Assembly (NCBI RefSeq): GCF_016623585.1
Contig: NZ_JAEHFY010000012.1
Span: 62,001-126,000, forward strand
Direction: 5' to 3'
DNA: 64,000 bases
Source of the DNA: Pedobacter segetis
GTDB taxonomy: Bacteria > Bacteroidota > Bacteroidia > Sphingobacteriales > Sphingobacteriaceae
A model generated the notes under the pieces. That model saw only the letters and a list, made by a program, of their open reading frames with translations, made no database searches and was not told where the DNA came from. Position numbers and translations under genes: made by a program. Positions 9,668 to 17,890 of this stretch are shown here, piece by piece (position 1 is the first letter of the stretch; every line of letters begins with the position of its first letter).

Positions 9668-9682
9668 TAAATGATGGGTTTA

Positions 9683-10084
9683 TCAAATCCTCAATACCTT
9701 TTGCCACAAATATTTAGGGGTGGTGGTATAAGAAAAATCGGTGTTTGGGGTAGATTTATCTGATAAACATGCAGAACAGAAAATTAAAAGCGCCGAGAAT
9801 AAATAAGTGATTAAATAACGAATTGGCACAATGTGCTTTCTAAAAAACAATAGATCATCATCATCATTATCTGAGCTTAATAAATCATTTTTATCAACAA
9901 GAGCATCCGTGTTTTTTAAAACCGGATTATCTTGGTTTTCTGCCTGTAATAAGATATTAGAAAGTGGGTTTTGCTTGATTTCTGCAGATAAATGGTTTTT
10001 GAAAACATTTCCTGAAAAGGTGGATAAATACCCAACCAACATCAGAAATAAAAATATCGAAAAGGATAATATTTTAGTCTTCAT
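9683..10084 (-). CDS. Small membrane protein of unknown function
   Basis: I do not recognise this 133-residue protein. It has a hydrophobic N-terminal segment (about residues 5-25, possible signal anchor), an acidic middle with DNDDDD near residue 75, a second hydrophobic segment (about 90-107), and a short polar tail. It lies upstream of the efflux operon on the same strand, 115 bases away, with a palindrome between, so it could be an upstream member or a regulator of membrane origin. Codon use looks like its neighbours. It could also be a poorly conserved lineage-specific gene. Confidence 0.55.
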   Translation of the reverse strand: MKTKILSFSIFLFLMLVGYLSTFSGNVFKNHLSAEIKQNPLSNILLQAENQDNPVLKNTDALVDKNDLLSSDNDDDDLLFFRKHIVPIRYLITYLFSALLIFCSACLSDKSTPNTDFSYTTTPKYLWQKVLRI

Positions 10085-10217
10085 TTTTTTTGTAAAAGTA
10101 TCACAAGGATCAGTAAAGTGTTTCTTATGGAATAAATTTGTTTGTCATTATTTTGTAAACATATAATTTGCTTTATTTATTATCGTGGTTAGGGATAATT
10201 TCACAAACTTTAACATT

Positions 10218-10249
10218 AAAGTCTTTCTATTAATCAGAAAGACTTTTTT
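10218..10249 (+). terminator. Orphan intrinsic terminator or attenuator before the DUF3467 gene
   Basis: A perfect 11-base stem (AAAGTCTTTCT with AGAAAGACTTT) around a 7-base loop runs into six T residues on the plus strand. It ends 13 bases before the DUF3467 ATG. No plus-strand gene lies upstream, so it should end a leader or a small RNA. Confidence 0.7.
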
Positions 10250-10262
10250 AATTTAGTGCCTT

Positions 10263-10577
10263 ATGGAAGAACAGAACGATAATCAACTAAATATAGAGCT
10301 TTCTGAAGAGATGGCTGAAGGAATTTATGCCAACTTAGCAATTATCACACATTCAAATAGCGAGTTTGTATTGGATTTTATTAGGGTAATGCCCGGTGTA
10401 CCAAAAGCTAAAGTGAAGAGCAGAATTGTATTGACCCCTGATCATGCGAAGCGTTTATTAAATGCTCTGGCAGATAATATAGAAAAGTTTGAAATGAATA
10501 ACGGGACTATAAAAGTTGGCGGTAACGATCAAGGTGGGATGCCGTTTAATTTTGGCGGCCCAACTGCGCAGGCTTAG
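10263..10577 (+). CDS. DUF3467 protein
   Basis: A 104-residue protein with the DUF3467 pattern: an N-terminal acidic strand, EGIYANLAIITHSNSEFVLDF, and a VKSRIVLTPDHAKRLLNAL segment followed by a Gly-rich tail. The family is widespread in Bacteroidota and of unknown function. It reads convergently with miaA and their stop codons overlap by 3 bases (10574-10577 region). An intrinsic hairpin with a T-run stands between any upstream promoter and its ATG, which suggests attenuation or an internal start. Confidence 0.85.
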   Translation: MEEQNDNQLNIELSEEMAEGIYANLAIITHSNSEFVLDFIRVMPGVPKAKVKSRIVLTPDHAKRLLNALADNIEKFEMNNGTIKVGGNDQGGMPFNFGGPTAQA

Positions 10578-11497
10578 GTTTTATAGATTTTCTCTTTTAT
10601 AAAAGAAAGGATCTTTTCTTCTTCATCGGGTTTAAACCAAACTACGTCTTTATTTCTTCTGAACCACGTAAGCTGCCTTTTGGCAAAGTTGCGGGTGTTT
10701 TGTTTGATTTTATCGATGGCTTGCGCTAATGTCCATTCTCCGTTTAAATAGTTAAATATTTCTGAATAGCCTACGGTTTTAAGGGCGTTTAAATGTTGGT
10801 ATTCTTTTAAGCTTTCAACTTCTCTTAACAAACCTTTGTTTATCATCAAATCAACCCGATGATTGATTCTTTGATAAAGTGTTTCTCTATGGCTATCTAG
10901 CCCGATAATTATGGTATTGAAATTTCTTTGTTTGATTGGTGCGTTGCGGAAAGAAGAAAATGGTTTCCCGGTACTTAAGCAAACTTCTAAAGCTCTGATT
11001 ACCCTTTGTGGGTTATTGGTATCAACTTGATGGTAATAATCTGGGTCTAATTCTTTTAGTTGGTGTTGAAGTGGCTTAATCCCTGCCTGCTTAAATTGCT
11101 GATTTAGGTTTTCTCTGATGTTTTCATCTGCTTTGGGTATCTCATCAAAACCGTATAAAACAGCATTAACGTATAAACCAGAACCACCGGCCATGATCAA
11201 AACATCATGTTTAAGAAATAACTGGTCTATTTTGTTTATGGCTTCTTTTTCAAAAGAGCCAACGCTTACTTCTTGGGTTATGGATTGCGAATTGATAAAA
11301 TGATGTGGAGCGGCGGCGAGTTCTTGCTGATCGGGCTTTGCGGTGCCAATACTCATTTCCCTAAAAAACTGGCGAGAATCGGCAGATATGATTTCTGTTT
11401 TGTAATGGTTTGCGAGCGCAATGGCCAACGCCGTTTTACCTATGGCCGTTGGGCCAACAATTGTAATGAGGGTTTTATTGGTTTTTAGATCGATCAC
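10574..11497 (-). CDS. miaA: tRNA dimethylallyltransferase
   Basis: Transfers a dimethylallyl group to N6 of A37 in tRNAs reading UNN codons. The 307-residue protein has the P-loop GPTAIGKT (15-22), the substrate motif SADSRQ (38-43) followed by GTAKP, AGGSGLYV, and the C-terminal TRNFAKRQLTWFR anticodon-loop motif. It starts with GTG. It joins three other tRNA-maturation genes within 10 kb (CCA-adding enzyme, tsaC/Sua5, RNase Z). The length is normal for the family. Confidence 0.97.
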   Translation of the reverse strand: MIDLKTNKTLITIVGPTAIGKTALAIALANHYKTEIISADSRQFFREMSIGTAKPDQQELAAAPHHFINSQSITQEVSVGSFEKEAINKIDQLFLKHDVLIMAGGSGLYVNAVLYGFDEIPKADENIRENLNQQFKQAGIKPLQHQLKELDPDYYHQVDTNNPQRVIRALEVCLSTGKPFSSFRNAPIKQRNFNTIIIGLDSHRETLYQRINHRVDLMINKGLLREVESLKEYQHLNALKTVGYSEIFNYLNGEWTLAQAIDKIKQNTRNFAKRQLTWFRRNKDVVWFKPDEEEKILSFIKEKIYKT

Positions 11498-11533
11498 CTG
11501 CTGGGTTTTTGCATTAGGGATAGTAGCGGCAGC

Positions 11534-11561
11534 TTTTTGTTGGCTTTTTGGCCAACAAAAA
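11534..11561. repeat. 11-bp perfect inverted repeat
   Basis: TTTTTGTTGGC and GCCAACAAAAA flank a 6-base loop between the miaA start and the end of the pRiA4b-like gene. There is no U-tract beyond the stem on either strand, so it may be a bidirectional hairpin or a dispersed palindrome. Confidence 0.5.
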
Positions 11562-11613
11562 CTAAAGCGGATAGCCCGTTAAAATGCCCAAATAAATTAT
11601 TAAACTCAATCTC

Positions 11614-12225
11614 CTAGTCCCTTTCTAATTCCTCATCATCGTAACTTTCGTTATCAGAAAATTCATCGGCAAATTCATCGTCCTCGTCTTCTGTGTTTTC
11701 TCCTTCGGTGTCTGTATTTAAGCCTTCCAATTCGTCTTCATCGGCAATTTCTACTTCGCTATCATCGATCATATCTTCCTCGTCGCCGATTATATTTTCT
11801 GGGGTAAAGTTAGGAAGTACAATTTTTGGTGCCTCGCCAATGGTTTTAAACAAACTTGGCAAAGTTAACTCTGGGTTGTTGTCTAATATTTTGATCAGTT
11901 CTACATGAAACTCATAAGGTTTTTCAAAATTATAGATATAGTAAAATTTTTGGTGGGGATCATCTATAAATTTAGAAAATTTCGAGTTTTCCATCAGTGC
12001 AACGCTGTTATTGGTCTTTCTCTCGTTAGGAAGATAAGCCAATTCTTCATTTTTGATCCATTGATCGTTGCTCACATAAAATGAAGAGCTTTTTTCTGGA
12101 TCATAGCCTATGTTTTTCAAAAAGAAATCGTGTAAATCTTTGAAGGTTTGGGTGGATTTGATGTCGATCTCTCTCACTACCTCATCGTAGTCTTCAAAGC
12201 TTATCCTAAATCTATAAATTGCCAT
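11614..12225 (-). CDS. pRiA4b ORF-3-like domain protein with acidic tail
   Basis: A 203-residue protein whose first 130 residues resemble the plasmid pRiA4b ORF-3-like (IS1096 TnpR-like) family: YRFRISFEDYDEVVREIDI, then TFKDLHDFFLKNIGYD, a Phe-rich strand pair and EFHVELIKI. The last 55 residues are mostly Asp and Glu, a low-complexity tail usual in Bacteroidota homologues. Despite the family name it is not a transposase and no mobile-element ends are nearby. Function unknown. The gene is separated from miaA by a palindrome and from the CCA gene by 34 bases. Confidence 0.75.
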   Translation of the reverse strand: MAIYRFRISFEDYDEVVREIDIKSTQTFKDLHDFFLKNIGYDPEKSSSFYVSNDQWIKNEELAYLPNERKTNNSVALMENSKFSKFIDDPHQKFYYIYNFEKPYEFHVELIKILDNNPELTLPSLFKTIGEAPKIVLPNFTPENIIGDEEDMIDDSEVEIADEDELEGLNTDTEGENTEDEDDEFADEFSDNESYDDEELERD

Positions 12226-12258
12226 GCTGCAAAAGTAATTTTTGTTTTTATTTTATCA

Positions 12259-13671
12259 TCAACTAATCTTGTTTACCATCACTAAATTTAGGTTTTTTCC
12301 TAAATTTCGCATCAAATTAATTGCTTCTTCCCTGTTGTTTTTTATTTCTCCTTCTAAAATAGCTTCTCTTATCTGATTTTTTATCACCCCAACTTCTCTG
12401 CCAGCTTTTAGGTTGAAAGCTTTCATAATATCTTCGCCAGAAATTGGTGGTTGCCAGTTTCTTAGCTTATCACGTTCTTCAACATCTTTGATCTTTTGCT
12501 TAACCAGCTCAAAATTAGATCGATATTTCTTTTTCTTGTATTCGTTTTTGGTGGTTACATCGGCATGGCAAAGCTGCATTAGGGCTTCAATGTCTTCTCC
12601 GGCCTCAAATAACAAACGTCTCACGGCAGAATCCGTAACTATTTCTTTTGCCAAAACAATTGGGCGCAAATGTAGCAAAACCATCTTTTGCACAAATTTC
12701 ATTTTGTCGTTTAACGGAAGCTTTAAATCGGCAAAAATTTTGGGTACCATCCTAGCTCCTTTGTCTTCATGGCCGTGAAACGTCCATCCGTGGTTTTTCT
12801 CGAACCTTTTTGTGGCTGGCTTTGCAATATCATGTAAAATAGCTGCCCAACGTAACCAAAGATCATCCGTTGTTTGGCAAATGTTATCTAGTACTTCTAA
12901 AGTGTGGTAAAAATTATCTTTATGCCCTTTTCCATTGATATACTTTACGCCATATAGATCAGACATGAGCGGAAAAATCTCTTTCAGCAAACCGGTATCA
13001 AACAAATAATTAAACCCGATAGAGGGAATAGGGGATAGGATGATTTTATTTAACTCATCCGTTATTCGCTCTTTAGAAACTATCTGTATGCGATTTTTAT
13101 TTTTTTTGATGGCTTCAACGGCATCATCAGAGATCTTGAAGTTAAGTTGGGTAGCAAACCTTACTGCCCGCATCATTCTCAATGGGTCATCAGAAAAAGT
13201 TTCTCCCGGGTTTAAAGGTGTGATTAAAATTCTTTCTCGCAAATGTTGCATACCATTAAAGGGATCAAGCAATTCGCCAAAATTATCTTTAGAGAGATTA
13301 ATTGCCATGGCGTTAATGGTAAAATCGCGACGTTTTTGGTCATCTTCTAAAGTGCCATCTTCTACAATAGGTTTGCGAGAATCTATGCGATAGGATTCTT
13401 TTCTTGCGCCCACAAATTCTACCTCTAGATCTTGGTGTTTAAGCATTGCCGTACCAAAACTTTTAAAAATATTTAGAGGCACATTTAGTTCTTTGGCTAC
13501 CGCCGATGCAAAATCGGGACCGTTACCTAAAACTACGATATCAACATCTTTAGAGGGTCTGTTTAAAAAAATATCCCTCACAAAACCGCCAATCACAAAA
13601 CTTTCTACATCTAATTGTGCAGCTACTTTTGATATGATCTTGAATACAGGGTGTGTAAGGTGGTTTTTCAA
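12259..13671 (-). CDS. cca: CCA tRNA nucleotidyltransferase with HD domain
   Basis: Adds or repairs the 3' CCA of tRNAs. The N-terminal nucleotidyltransferase domain shows FVIGGFVRDIFLNRPSKDVDIVV (metal-binding DVD), followed by RRDFTINAMA and the ERI...EL flexible region. A C-terminal HD domain follows (LHDIAKPATKRF). I place the start at TTG 13671, giving NLKNHL-type N-terminus. The frame is open up to a TTG at 13722, but those codons would be encoded by the tsaC-side palindrome and by the promoter box at 13701-13708. No ATG occurs near the beginning. Family confident, start inferred. Confidence 0.93.
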   Translation of the reverse strand: MKNHLTHPVFKIISKVAAQLDVESFVIGGFVRDIFLNRPSKDVDIVVLGNGPDFASAVAKELNVPLNIFKSFGTAMLKHQDLEVEFVGARKESYRIDSRKPIVEDGTLEDDQKRRDFTINAMAINLSKDNFGELLDPFNGMQHLRERILITPLNPGETFSDDPLRMMRAVRFATQLNFKISDDAVEAIKKNKNRIQIVSKERITDELNKIILSPIPSIGFNYLFDTGLLKEIFPLMSDLYGVKYINGKGHKDNFYHTLEVLDNICQTTDDLWLRWAAILHDIAKPATKRFEKNHGWTFHGHEDKGARMVPKIFADLKLPLNDKMKFVQKMVLLHLRPIVLAKEIVTDSAVRRLLFEAGEDIEALMQLCHADVTTKNEYKKKKYRSNFELVKQKIKDVEERDKLRNWQPPISGEDIMKAFNLKAGREVGVIKNQIREAILEGEIKNNREEAINLMRNLGKNLNLVMVNKIS

Positions 13672-13700
13672 ATTAAGAATTAAGGATATTTTCTTTTTTG

Positions 13701-13708
13701 CAAATATA
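13701..13708 (-). promoter_or_regulatory. Bacteroidota -7 box of the CCA gene
   Basis: On the minus strand TATATTTG matches TAnnTTTG. It lies 30 bases before the TTG at 13671 and downstream of the TTG at 13722, which supports the shorter start. Confidence 0.55.
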
Positions 13709-13711
13709 ATA

Positions 13712-13743
13712 ATATAGCCCAAGGTTTTAACCTTGGGCTATAT
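13712..13743. repeat. 15-bp perfect palindrome between cca and tsaC
   Basis: Arms ATATAGCCCAAGGTT (13712-13726) and AACCTTGGGCTATAT (13729-13743) with a 2-base centre. It follows the tsaC stop on the minus strand and may act as its terminator, although no U-tract follows. Confidence 0.6.
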
Positions 13744-13750
13744 AGTTTGG

Positions 13751-14317
13751 TTATTTCTTTATAAAAGCAAACTGCCCAGCAGCACCCAATTTAATAATGG
13801 TAGATGATTGTTTTTCTTCTGTACTTTCTTGCTCCAGATCAACCACGTAGTCAACACCGTTTAAAATCTCATCAGAAATTTGAAAAAAATTGAAGGGTGT
13901 AGGTTCCCCGCTAATATTAGGCGAAGTAGAAACTATGGGTTTCCGAAAACGCTGGATCAGTTGCTCGCAAAAATCATGTTTTGGAATGCGTATGGCAACG
14001 CTGCCGTCTTCATTGATCAAGTTCTTGGCCAAATTTTTTGCGCCATCGTAAATGATGGTCAAAGGTTTTTCTGTGTATTCTATTAAATCATAAGCAACAT
14101 CGGGGATCTCTGAAACATAACTTTGCAACTTGTTTTCCGTATCGATAAGAAAGATCAAACTTTTGCTATCTACCCGCTTTTTTAGAGCAAATATTTTAGC
14201 CACCGCTTCTTCATTTGTTGCATCGCAACCCAAACCCCAAGCGGTATCTGTTGGGAAAACGATAATTCCCCCAGCTTTTAATACCTCTAGTGCTTTGTTG
14301 ATTTCTTCTTTTAGCAT
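13751..14317 (-). CDS. tsaC: L-threonylcarbamoyladenylate synthase (TsaC/Sua5, YrdC domain)
   Basis: Makes threonylcarbamoyl-AMP from threonine, bicarbonate and ATP, the first step of t6A37 tRNA modification. The 188-residue YrdC-fold protein carries GGIIVFPTDTAWGLGCDA near residues 16-33, then KKRVDSKSLIFLI, KPLTIIYDGA and SVAIRIPKHDF, and ends with the STSPNISGEPTPF segment and TIIKLG. It lacks the extra Sua5 C-terminal domain and so is TsaC-length. It starts 2 bases after the ABC exporter gene ends, indicating cotranscription. Confidence 0.93.
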   Translation of the reverse strand: MLKEEINKALEVLKAGGIIVFPTDTAWGLGCDATNEEAVAKIFALKKRVDSKSLIFLIDTENKLQSYVSEIPDVAYDLIEYTEKPLTIIYDGAKNLAKNLINEDGSVAIRIPKHDFCEQLIQRFRKPIVSTSPNISGEPTPFNFFQISDEILNGVDYVVDLEQESTEEKQSSTIIKLGAAGQFAFIKK

Positions 14318-14319
14318 TA

Positions 14320-16143
14320 TTAAACCTCAAACTGTAAAGCACTCAAATGTTTATACAAACCATCTTGGTTTTGCAAAAGTTGCTGATGGTTTCCGCTTTC
14401 CACAATTTGGCCTTTATCCAAAACTATAATTTGATCGGCCTCTCTAATAGTAGATAAACGGTGCGCAATAATGATAGAGGTTCTTCCTTTCATCAAAATC
14501 TCTAAGGCTTCTTGTACCAATCTTTCAGATTCTGAATCTAAGGAAGAAGTTGCTTCATCTAAAATTAATATAGCAGGATTTTTTAATAAAGCCCTTGCAA
14601 TGGCAATTCTTTGCCTTTGCCCACCTGAAAGCTTTACACCTCTTTCGCCAACTACGGTTTCATAACCTTCCGGGAAACCGGTTATAAATAAATGTGCATT
14701 TGCTTTTTTAGCAGCATCTGCAATTTCCTCATCTGTTGCGGTTAATTTGCCATAGGCGATATTCTCTTTGATCGTTCCGCCAAATAAAATCACATCTTGC
14801 GGCACAATGGCTACTTGATTTCTAATATCCGTTAATGCAAAACTGCTGAATGGTTTCCCATCAAAAAGGATTTCTCCGTTTTGGGCATGGTAAAAACCCA
14901 AAATTAAGCTGGCAATGGTAGATTTTCCGGCACCTGATGGGCCAACAACGGCAATTTTTTCTCCGGCTTTTGCAGTAAATGAAACACCATCTAAAACTAT
15001 AATGTCTTTCCTTGAGGGATAACTGAAATGGACATTGTTGAAATTCAAATCTCCATAAATAACATCTTTTATTTTATGGTCTGTTTGATGGATGGATATA
15101 GGTTCATTTTCTTCTTTTAATATTTCTAAAACTCTTTCAGAGGCACCTAATGCTTTTTGAACGTTTGCATAAAGCTCTGGGAAACTCCCCATCGCCGCAC
15201 CTACAAAAACAGAATAAAGCATATAAGCCAATAAATCGCCGACTGATAAACCACCCTGTTGCACCAAAATAGAACCGTACCAAATTACGCCCATAATAGC
15301 CCCGAAGAGGCAAAATATAATGAAAGATGCAAAACCACCGCGATAATTAGAACCTCTTACGGCAATTTTCACTACTTCTCTTAAGCTTTTATCATATCTT
15401 TTGGCTTCATAAGGTTCATTCACAAAAGCTTTCACGTTAGAAATCCCTTGCAGGGTTTCTTCCACAATGGTGTTAGATTCTGCCAATTTATCTTGTGCTT
15501 GTCGCGATATTTTTCTGATGGCCTTACCGAAGAAAACCCCGGCGACCACAATAACGGGAAGTATAGATAAATTGAATAAAGTAAGTTTACCAGAAACCAC
15601 TATCAATATAGAAATACCGCCAATTAATAAAATGATCTGCCGGATCATTTCTGCCAAGGTAGTAGTTAAAGTATCTTGTATTTGCGATAAATCGGCCGAT
15701 ATTCTGCTATTTAACTCTCCAACCCTTCTGTTTGCAAAGAAATTCATGGGCAGGGTAATCATTTTGAAATAAGTATCCCTTCTAATATCTGCCAAAGCTT
15801 TTTCTGCAACTTCTACAAATAGCCTTATCCTAAAAAAAGAAACAAAGGCCTGTACAAATAAAATTGCGAAGGCAATATAACCGATGGTGTTTACAGAATT
15901 TGGCATTCCATAATCTGCTTTGATACCTTGGGCAACATCAACCATCACTTTGATCAATGCAGGAAATGCCAAGCCGGTTAAACTTGATAAAAGCAAAAAA
16001 ACCATACCCAACGCAAACTTCGTTCGGTATGGCTTAAGGTATTTTAAAAGTTCTGATATTTTTTGGAGATTCTCTTTGTTGATCTTTGATTTTGTAAATT
16101 CTTGCCCAGGGGTTGAGCTGCTGTTTAATCCGTTTCTCGCCAT
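14320..16143 (-). CDS. ABC exporter, fused permease and ATPase (MsbA-like)
   Basis: A 607-residue half-transporter that forms a homodimer. Residues 40-340 hold six transmembrane helices of the exporter fold, and the C-terminal domain has Walker A GPSGAGKST, the Q-loop, signature LSGGQRQRIAIARALL, Walker B ILILDEATSSLD and the H-loop IIIAHRLSTI. MsbA-type members move lipid A-core or other lipids and drugs. The substrate here is not shown. The gene is followed at 2 bases by tsaC, probably only as a transcription partner. Confidence 0.93.
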   Translation of the reverse strand: MARNGLNSSSTPGQEFTKSKINKENLQKISELLKYLKPYRTKFALGMVFLLLSSLTGLAFPALIKVMVDVAQGIKADYGMPNSVNTIGYIAFAILFVQAFVSFFRIRLFVEVAEKALADIRRDTYFKMITLPMNFFANRRVGELNSRISADLSQIQDTLTTTLAEMIRQIILLIGGISILIVVSGKLTLFNLSILPVIVVAGVFFGKAIRKISRQAQDKLAESNTIVEETLQGISNVKAFVNEPYEAKRYDKSLREVVKIAVRGSNYRGGFASFIIFCLFGAIMGVIWYGSILVQQGGLSVGDLLAYMLYSVFVGAAMGSFPELYANVQKALGASERVLEILKEENEPISIHQTDHKIKDVIYGDLNFNNVHFSYPSRKDIIVLDGVSFTAKAGEKIAVVGPSGAGKSTIASLILGFYHAQNGEILFDGKPFSSFALTDIRNQVAIVPQDVILFGGTIKENIAYGKLTATDEEIADAAKKANAHLFITGFPEGYETVVGERGVKLSGGQRQRIAIARALLKNPAILILDEATSSLDSESERLVQEALEILMKGRTSIIIAHRLSTIREADQIIVLDKGQIVESGNHQQLLQNQDGLYKHLSALQFEV

Positions 16144-16208
16144 TCTAAATTTTATTTTTCAGCATTAAAAATGCTTTAGGCTTGCAAAATAGGCATATAA
16201 AAAACAAG

Positions 16209-16724
16209 CTATGATCTTTTTGGAGAAATTTTACGGAATACAAACAGAGCAAAGCTGATGATAGCCAATCCTAGCGCATAAGAAACAATTTGGAAAAACT
16301 TTTTGCTCTTTTTATTGCTTTCTGATTCTTTAACCAATTTTTCGTTTTCTGTTTGTAACTTATTGATGGTGTGCATATAAGCCAAGTTCTTAGATTCGTA
16401 ATCTTTACCTTGGTTGGCAACCTGCTCTTGCTGAAATGTTTTGAAGTCTAGCAGGGTTTTGGTTTCCCTCAAAATATCGTTATCGGTTTTGATGATATCC
16501 GTTAAGATATCCATACTCTTTTGCATATCTTTTTTGGTTTTAAAACCAAAAATACCGGTATGCTGGCTTAGGCTATTATCAAACTGGCCAAATTTGGCAC
16601 TTCTTGCATCCAGCATCCCATTAATTTTATTCCTTTGCAAGTTATAGGTTAAACTATCCACATTTTGAAATGCGTTTGCAAAAAAGCTGCTCAATATTAA
16701 AACACATAATATAAAATATCTCAT
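16209..16724 (-). CDS. Exported coiled-coil protein with C-terminal membrane helix, unknown function
   Basis: A 171-residue protein that I do not recognise. It has an N-terminal signal peptide (about residues 1-19, ending near NAFQ), a Lys/Glu/Gln-rich helical middle likely to form a coiled coil (about 65-140), one transmembrane segment (about 145-163) and a short basic tail. The order suggests a periplasmic coiled coil anchored in the inner membrane with its basic end inside. It follows the ABM-domain gene at 10 bases and may belong to the SAM-hydrolase operon. Confidence 0.65.
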   Translation of the reverse strand: MRYFILCVLILSSFFANAFQNVDSLTYNLQRNKINGMLDARSAKFGQFDNSLSQHTGIFGFKTKKDMQKSMDILTDIIKTDNDILRETKTLLDFKTFQQEQVANQGKDYESKNLAYMHTINKLQTENEKLVKESESNKKSKKFFQIVSYALGLAIISFALFVFRKISPKRS

Positions 16725-16734
16725 CTCTTGTTTT

Positions 16735-17016
16735 TTATGATAAACTCCACGCTTCGGCTTTTTCCTTAAATAAAGGTTTTACCTGCTTCCAAGTAGTTAT
16801 AAATAAATCAGAATTTCTGTAGTTTTCTAAAGCAGCTTCATTTGCCCAATGGCTGATCGTAAAAAATATCTCTGGATTTTTGATGTCTTGATGGAGATCA
16901 ACCTGCAAACAACCTTGCATAGATATAATTTTAGGTTTTGCCATTTCAAAAACCGATTTAAAACTATCTATTTTATCTTTTTTGAGATTCATTTTCACTA
17001 AACGCACCATCATCAA
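16735..17016 (-). CDS. ABM-domain (antibiotic biosynthesis monooxygenase-like) protein
   Basis: A 93-residue dimeric alpha/beta barrel-type protein. The pattern VRLVKMNLKKDKIDSFKSVF, GCLQVDLHQDIKNPEIFFTISHWANEAALENY and a final W-containing helix is typical of the ABM/YgiN superfamily, whose members include quinol monooxygenases and haem oxygenases. No haem-specific residues can be assigned. Its ATG overlaps the TGA of the SAM hydrolase gene by 3 bases (ATGA), so the two are translationally coupled. Confidence 0.85.
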   Translation of the reverse strand: MMMVRLVKMNLKKDKIDSFKSVFEMAKPKIISMQGCLQVDLHQDIKNPEIFFTISHWANEAALENYRNSDLFITTWKQVKPLFKEKAEAWSLS

Positions 17017-17789
17017 TGAAATTCTATCCTAATCATGTCATTGGCTTTTAAACCTAATAACCCGCTTGCTTTACCTTTGTTAATGGCAATTTCTAAATGA
17101 TCAGAGATGCCAAACAAGCATAATTTCTCTCCTTCTTGTACCTCGTCGTAATGCCAACTTAACTGATTGATGGTTTCGTTTCGCCTAAAAAAAAGCGTAA
17201 AATTTCTACCGTTTTGCACCTTGGTAAATAAATCTTTGGTAACGTTGGTTACTACGTTCTCAAAAGAATCTATAAAAATTACGCAACCTTTTATCTGGTT
17301 TTTTTCTACCACGGGGTTAAAATTCATCCTATGCTCAATCTCGAAAGTTGGATCACCAATTTCTTTTAACTCGCCACCAGATGCTAAATGACAGGCCGCT
17401 TTCACAAAAATATCCGCTAAAGGGAAATGTAAAAATTTTAAGCTTTGCAAAATATTTAACTCTACAACTTCTTGTGGCGTTTCTTCAAATATCAATGAAA
17501 ATATGCCATTATCAGATCCTACAAAGTAATGGTCGCGATATTTAACGGCCAAATATTTGTTAGAGGCACTGTAAACTGTATCTATACCAATTAAATGTAC
17601 GGTATATTTTGGAAAATAATAAAAGCTGTTTTTTAATAAAAATGCAGCCTTAGAAATATTAAAAGCTTCAATTTCATGTGTAATGTCGATAATATTCACG
17701 TTAGGCAAAGTATTTAGGATACTTCCCTTTAATGCCGCCTGATAAAAATCTTTATAACCTAAGTCGGTTGTTAAAGTAATAATTGCCAT
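17013..17789 (-). CDS. SAM hydrolase / SAM hydroxide adenosyltransferase (DUF62)
   Basis: A 258-residue member of the family that splits S-adenosylmethionine with water to adenosine and methionine. It is related to fluorinase and chlorinase. Seen here are the N-terminal TLTTDLGYKDFYQAALKG motif with the conserved Asp, the IDITHEIEAFNI strand, and the VGSDNGIFSLI motif. The family name 'chlorinase/fluorinase' often appears in annotation, but halogenase activity would need a special halide site and is not expected. It heads the ABM gene and stands divergent from phoH with a 9-bp inverted repeat between. Confidence 0.9.
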   Translation of the reverse strand: MAIITLTTDLGYKDFYQAALKGSILNTLPNVNIIDITHEIEAFNISKAAFLLKNSFYYFPKYTVHLIGIDTVYSASNKYLAVKYRDHYFVGSDNGIFSLIFEETPQEVVELNILQSLKFLHFPLADIFVKAACHLASGGELKEIGDPTFEIEHRMNFNPVVEKNQIKGCVIFIDSFENVVTNVTKDLFTKVQNGRNFTLFFRRNETINQLSWHYDEVQEGEKLCLFGISDHLEIAINKGKASGLLGLKANDMIRIEFH

Positions 17790-17810
17790 TAATATTGTGA
17801 ATATTTATTC

Positions 17811-17833
17811 TTAATCTTGTATCTCAAGATTAA
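17811..17833. promoter_or_regulatory. 9-bp inverted repeat in the SAM hydrolase/phoH divergent region
   Basis: TTAATCTTG (17811-17819) and CAAGATTAA (17825-17833) flank a 5-base centre, midway between two divergent starts. The symmetry and place fit an operator, but no regulator is identified. Confidence 0.35.
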
Positions 17834-17890
17834 TGCTACAAATATTAAATTTTTAATTTACTTTCATATCAGAAACATAAAATCTCTAGC

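Noticed and set aside
11614-12225. A transposase or resolvase, from the family name IS1096 TnpR-like
   Set aside because: No element ends or other mobility genes are nearby, and the family is a housekeeping-like unknown in this phylum.
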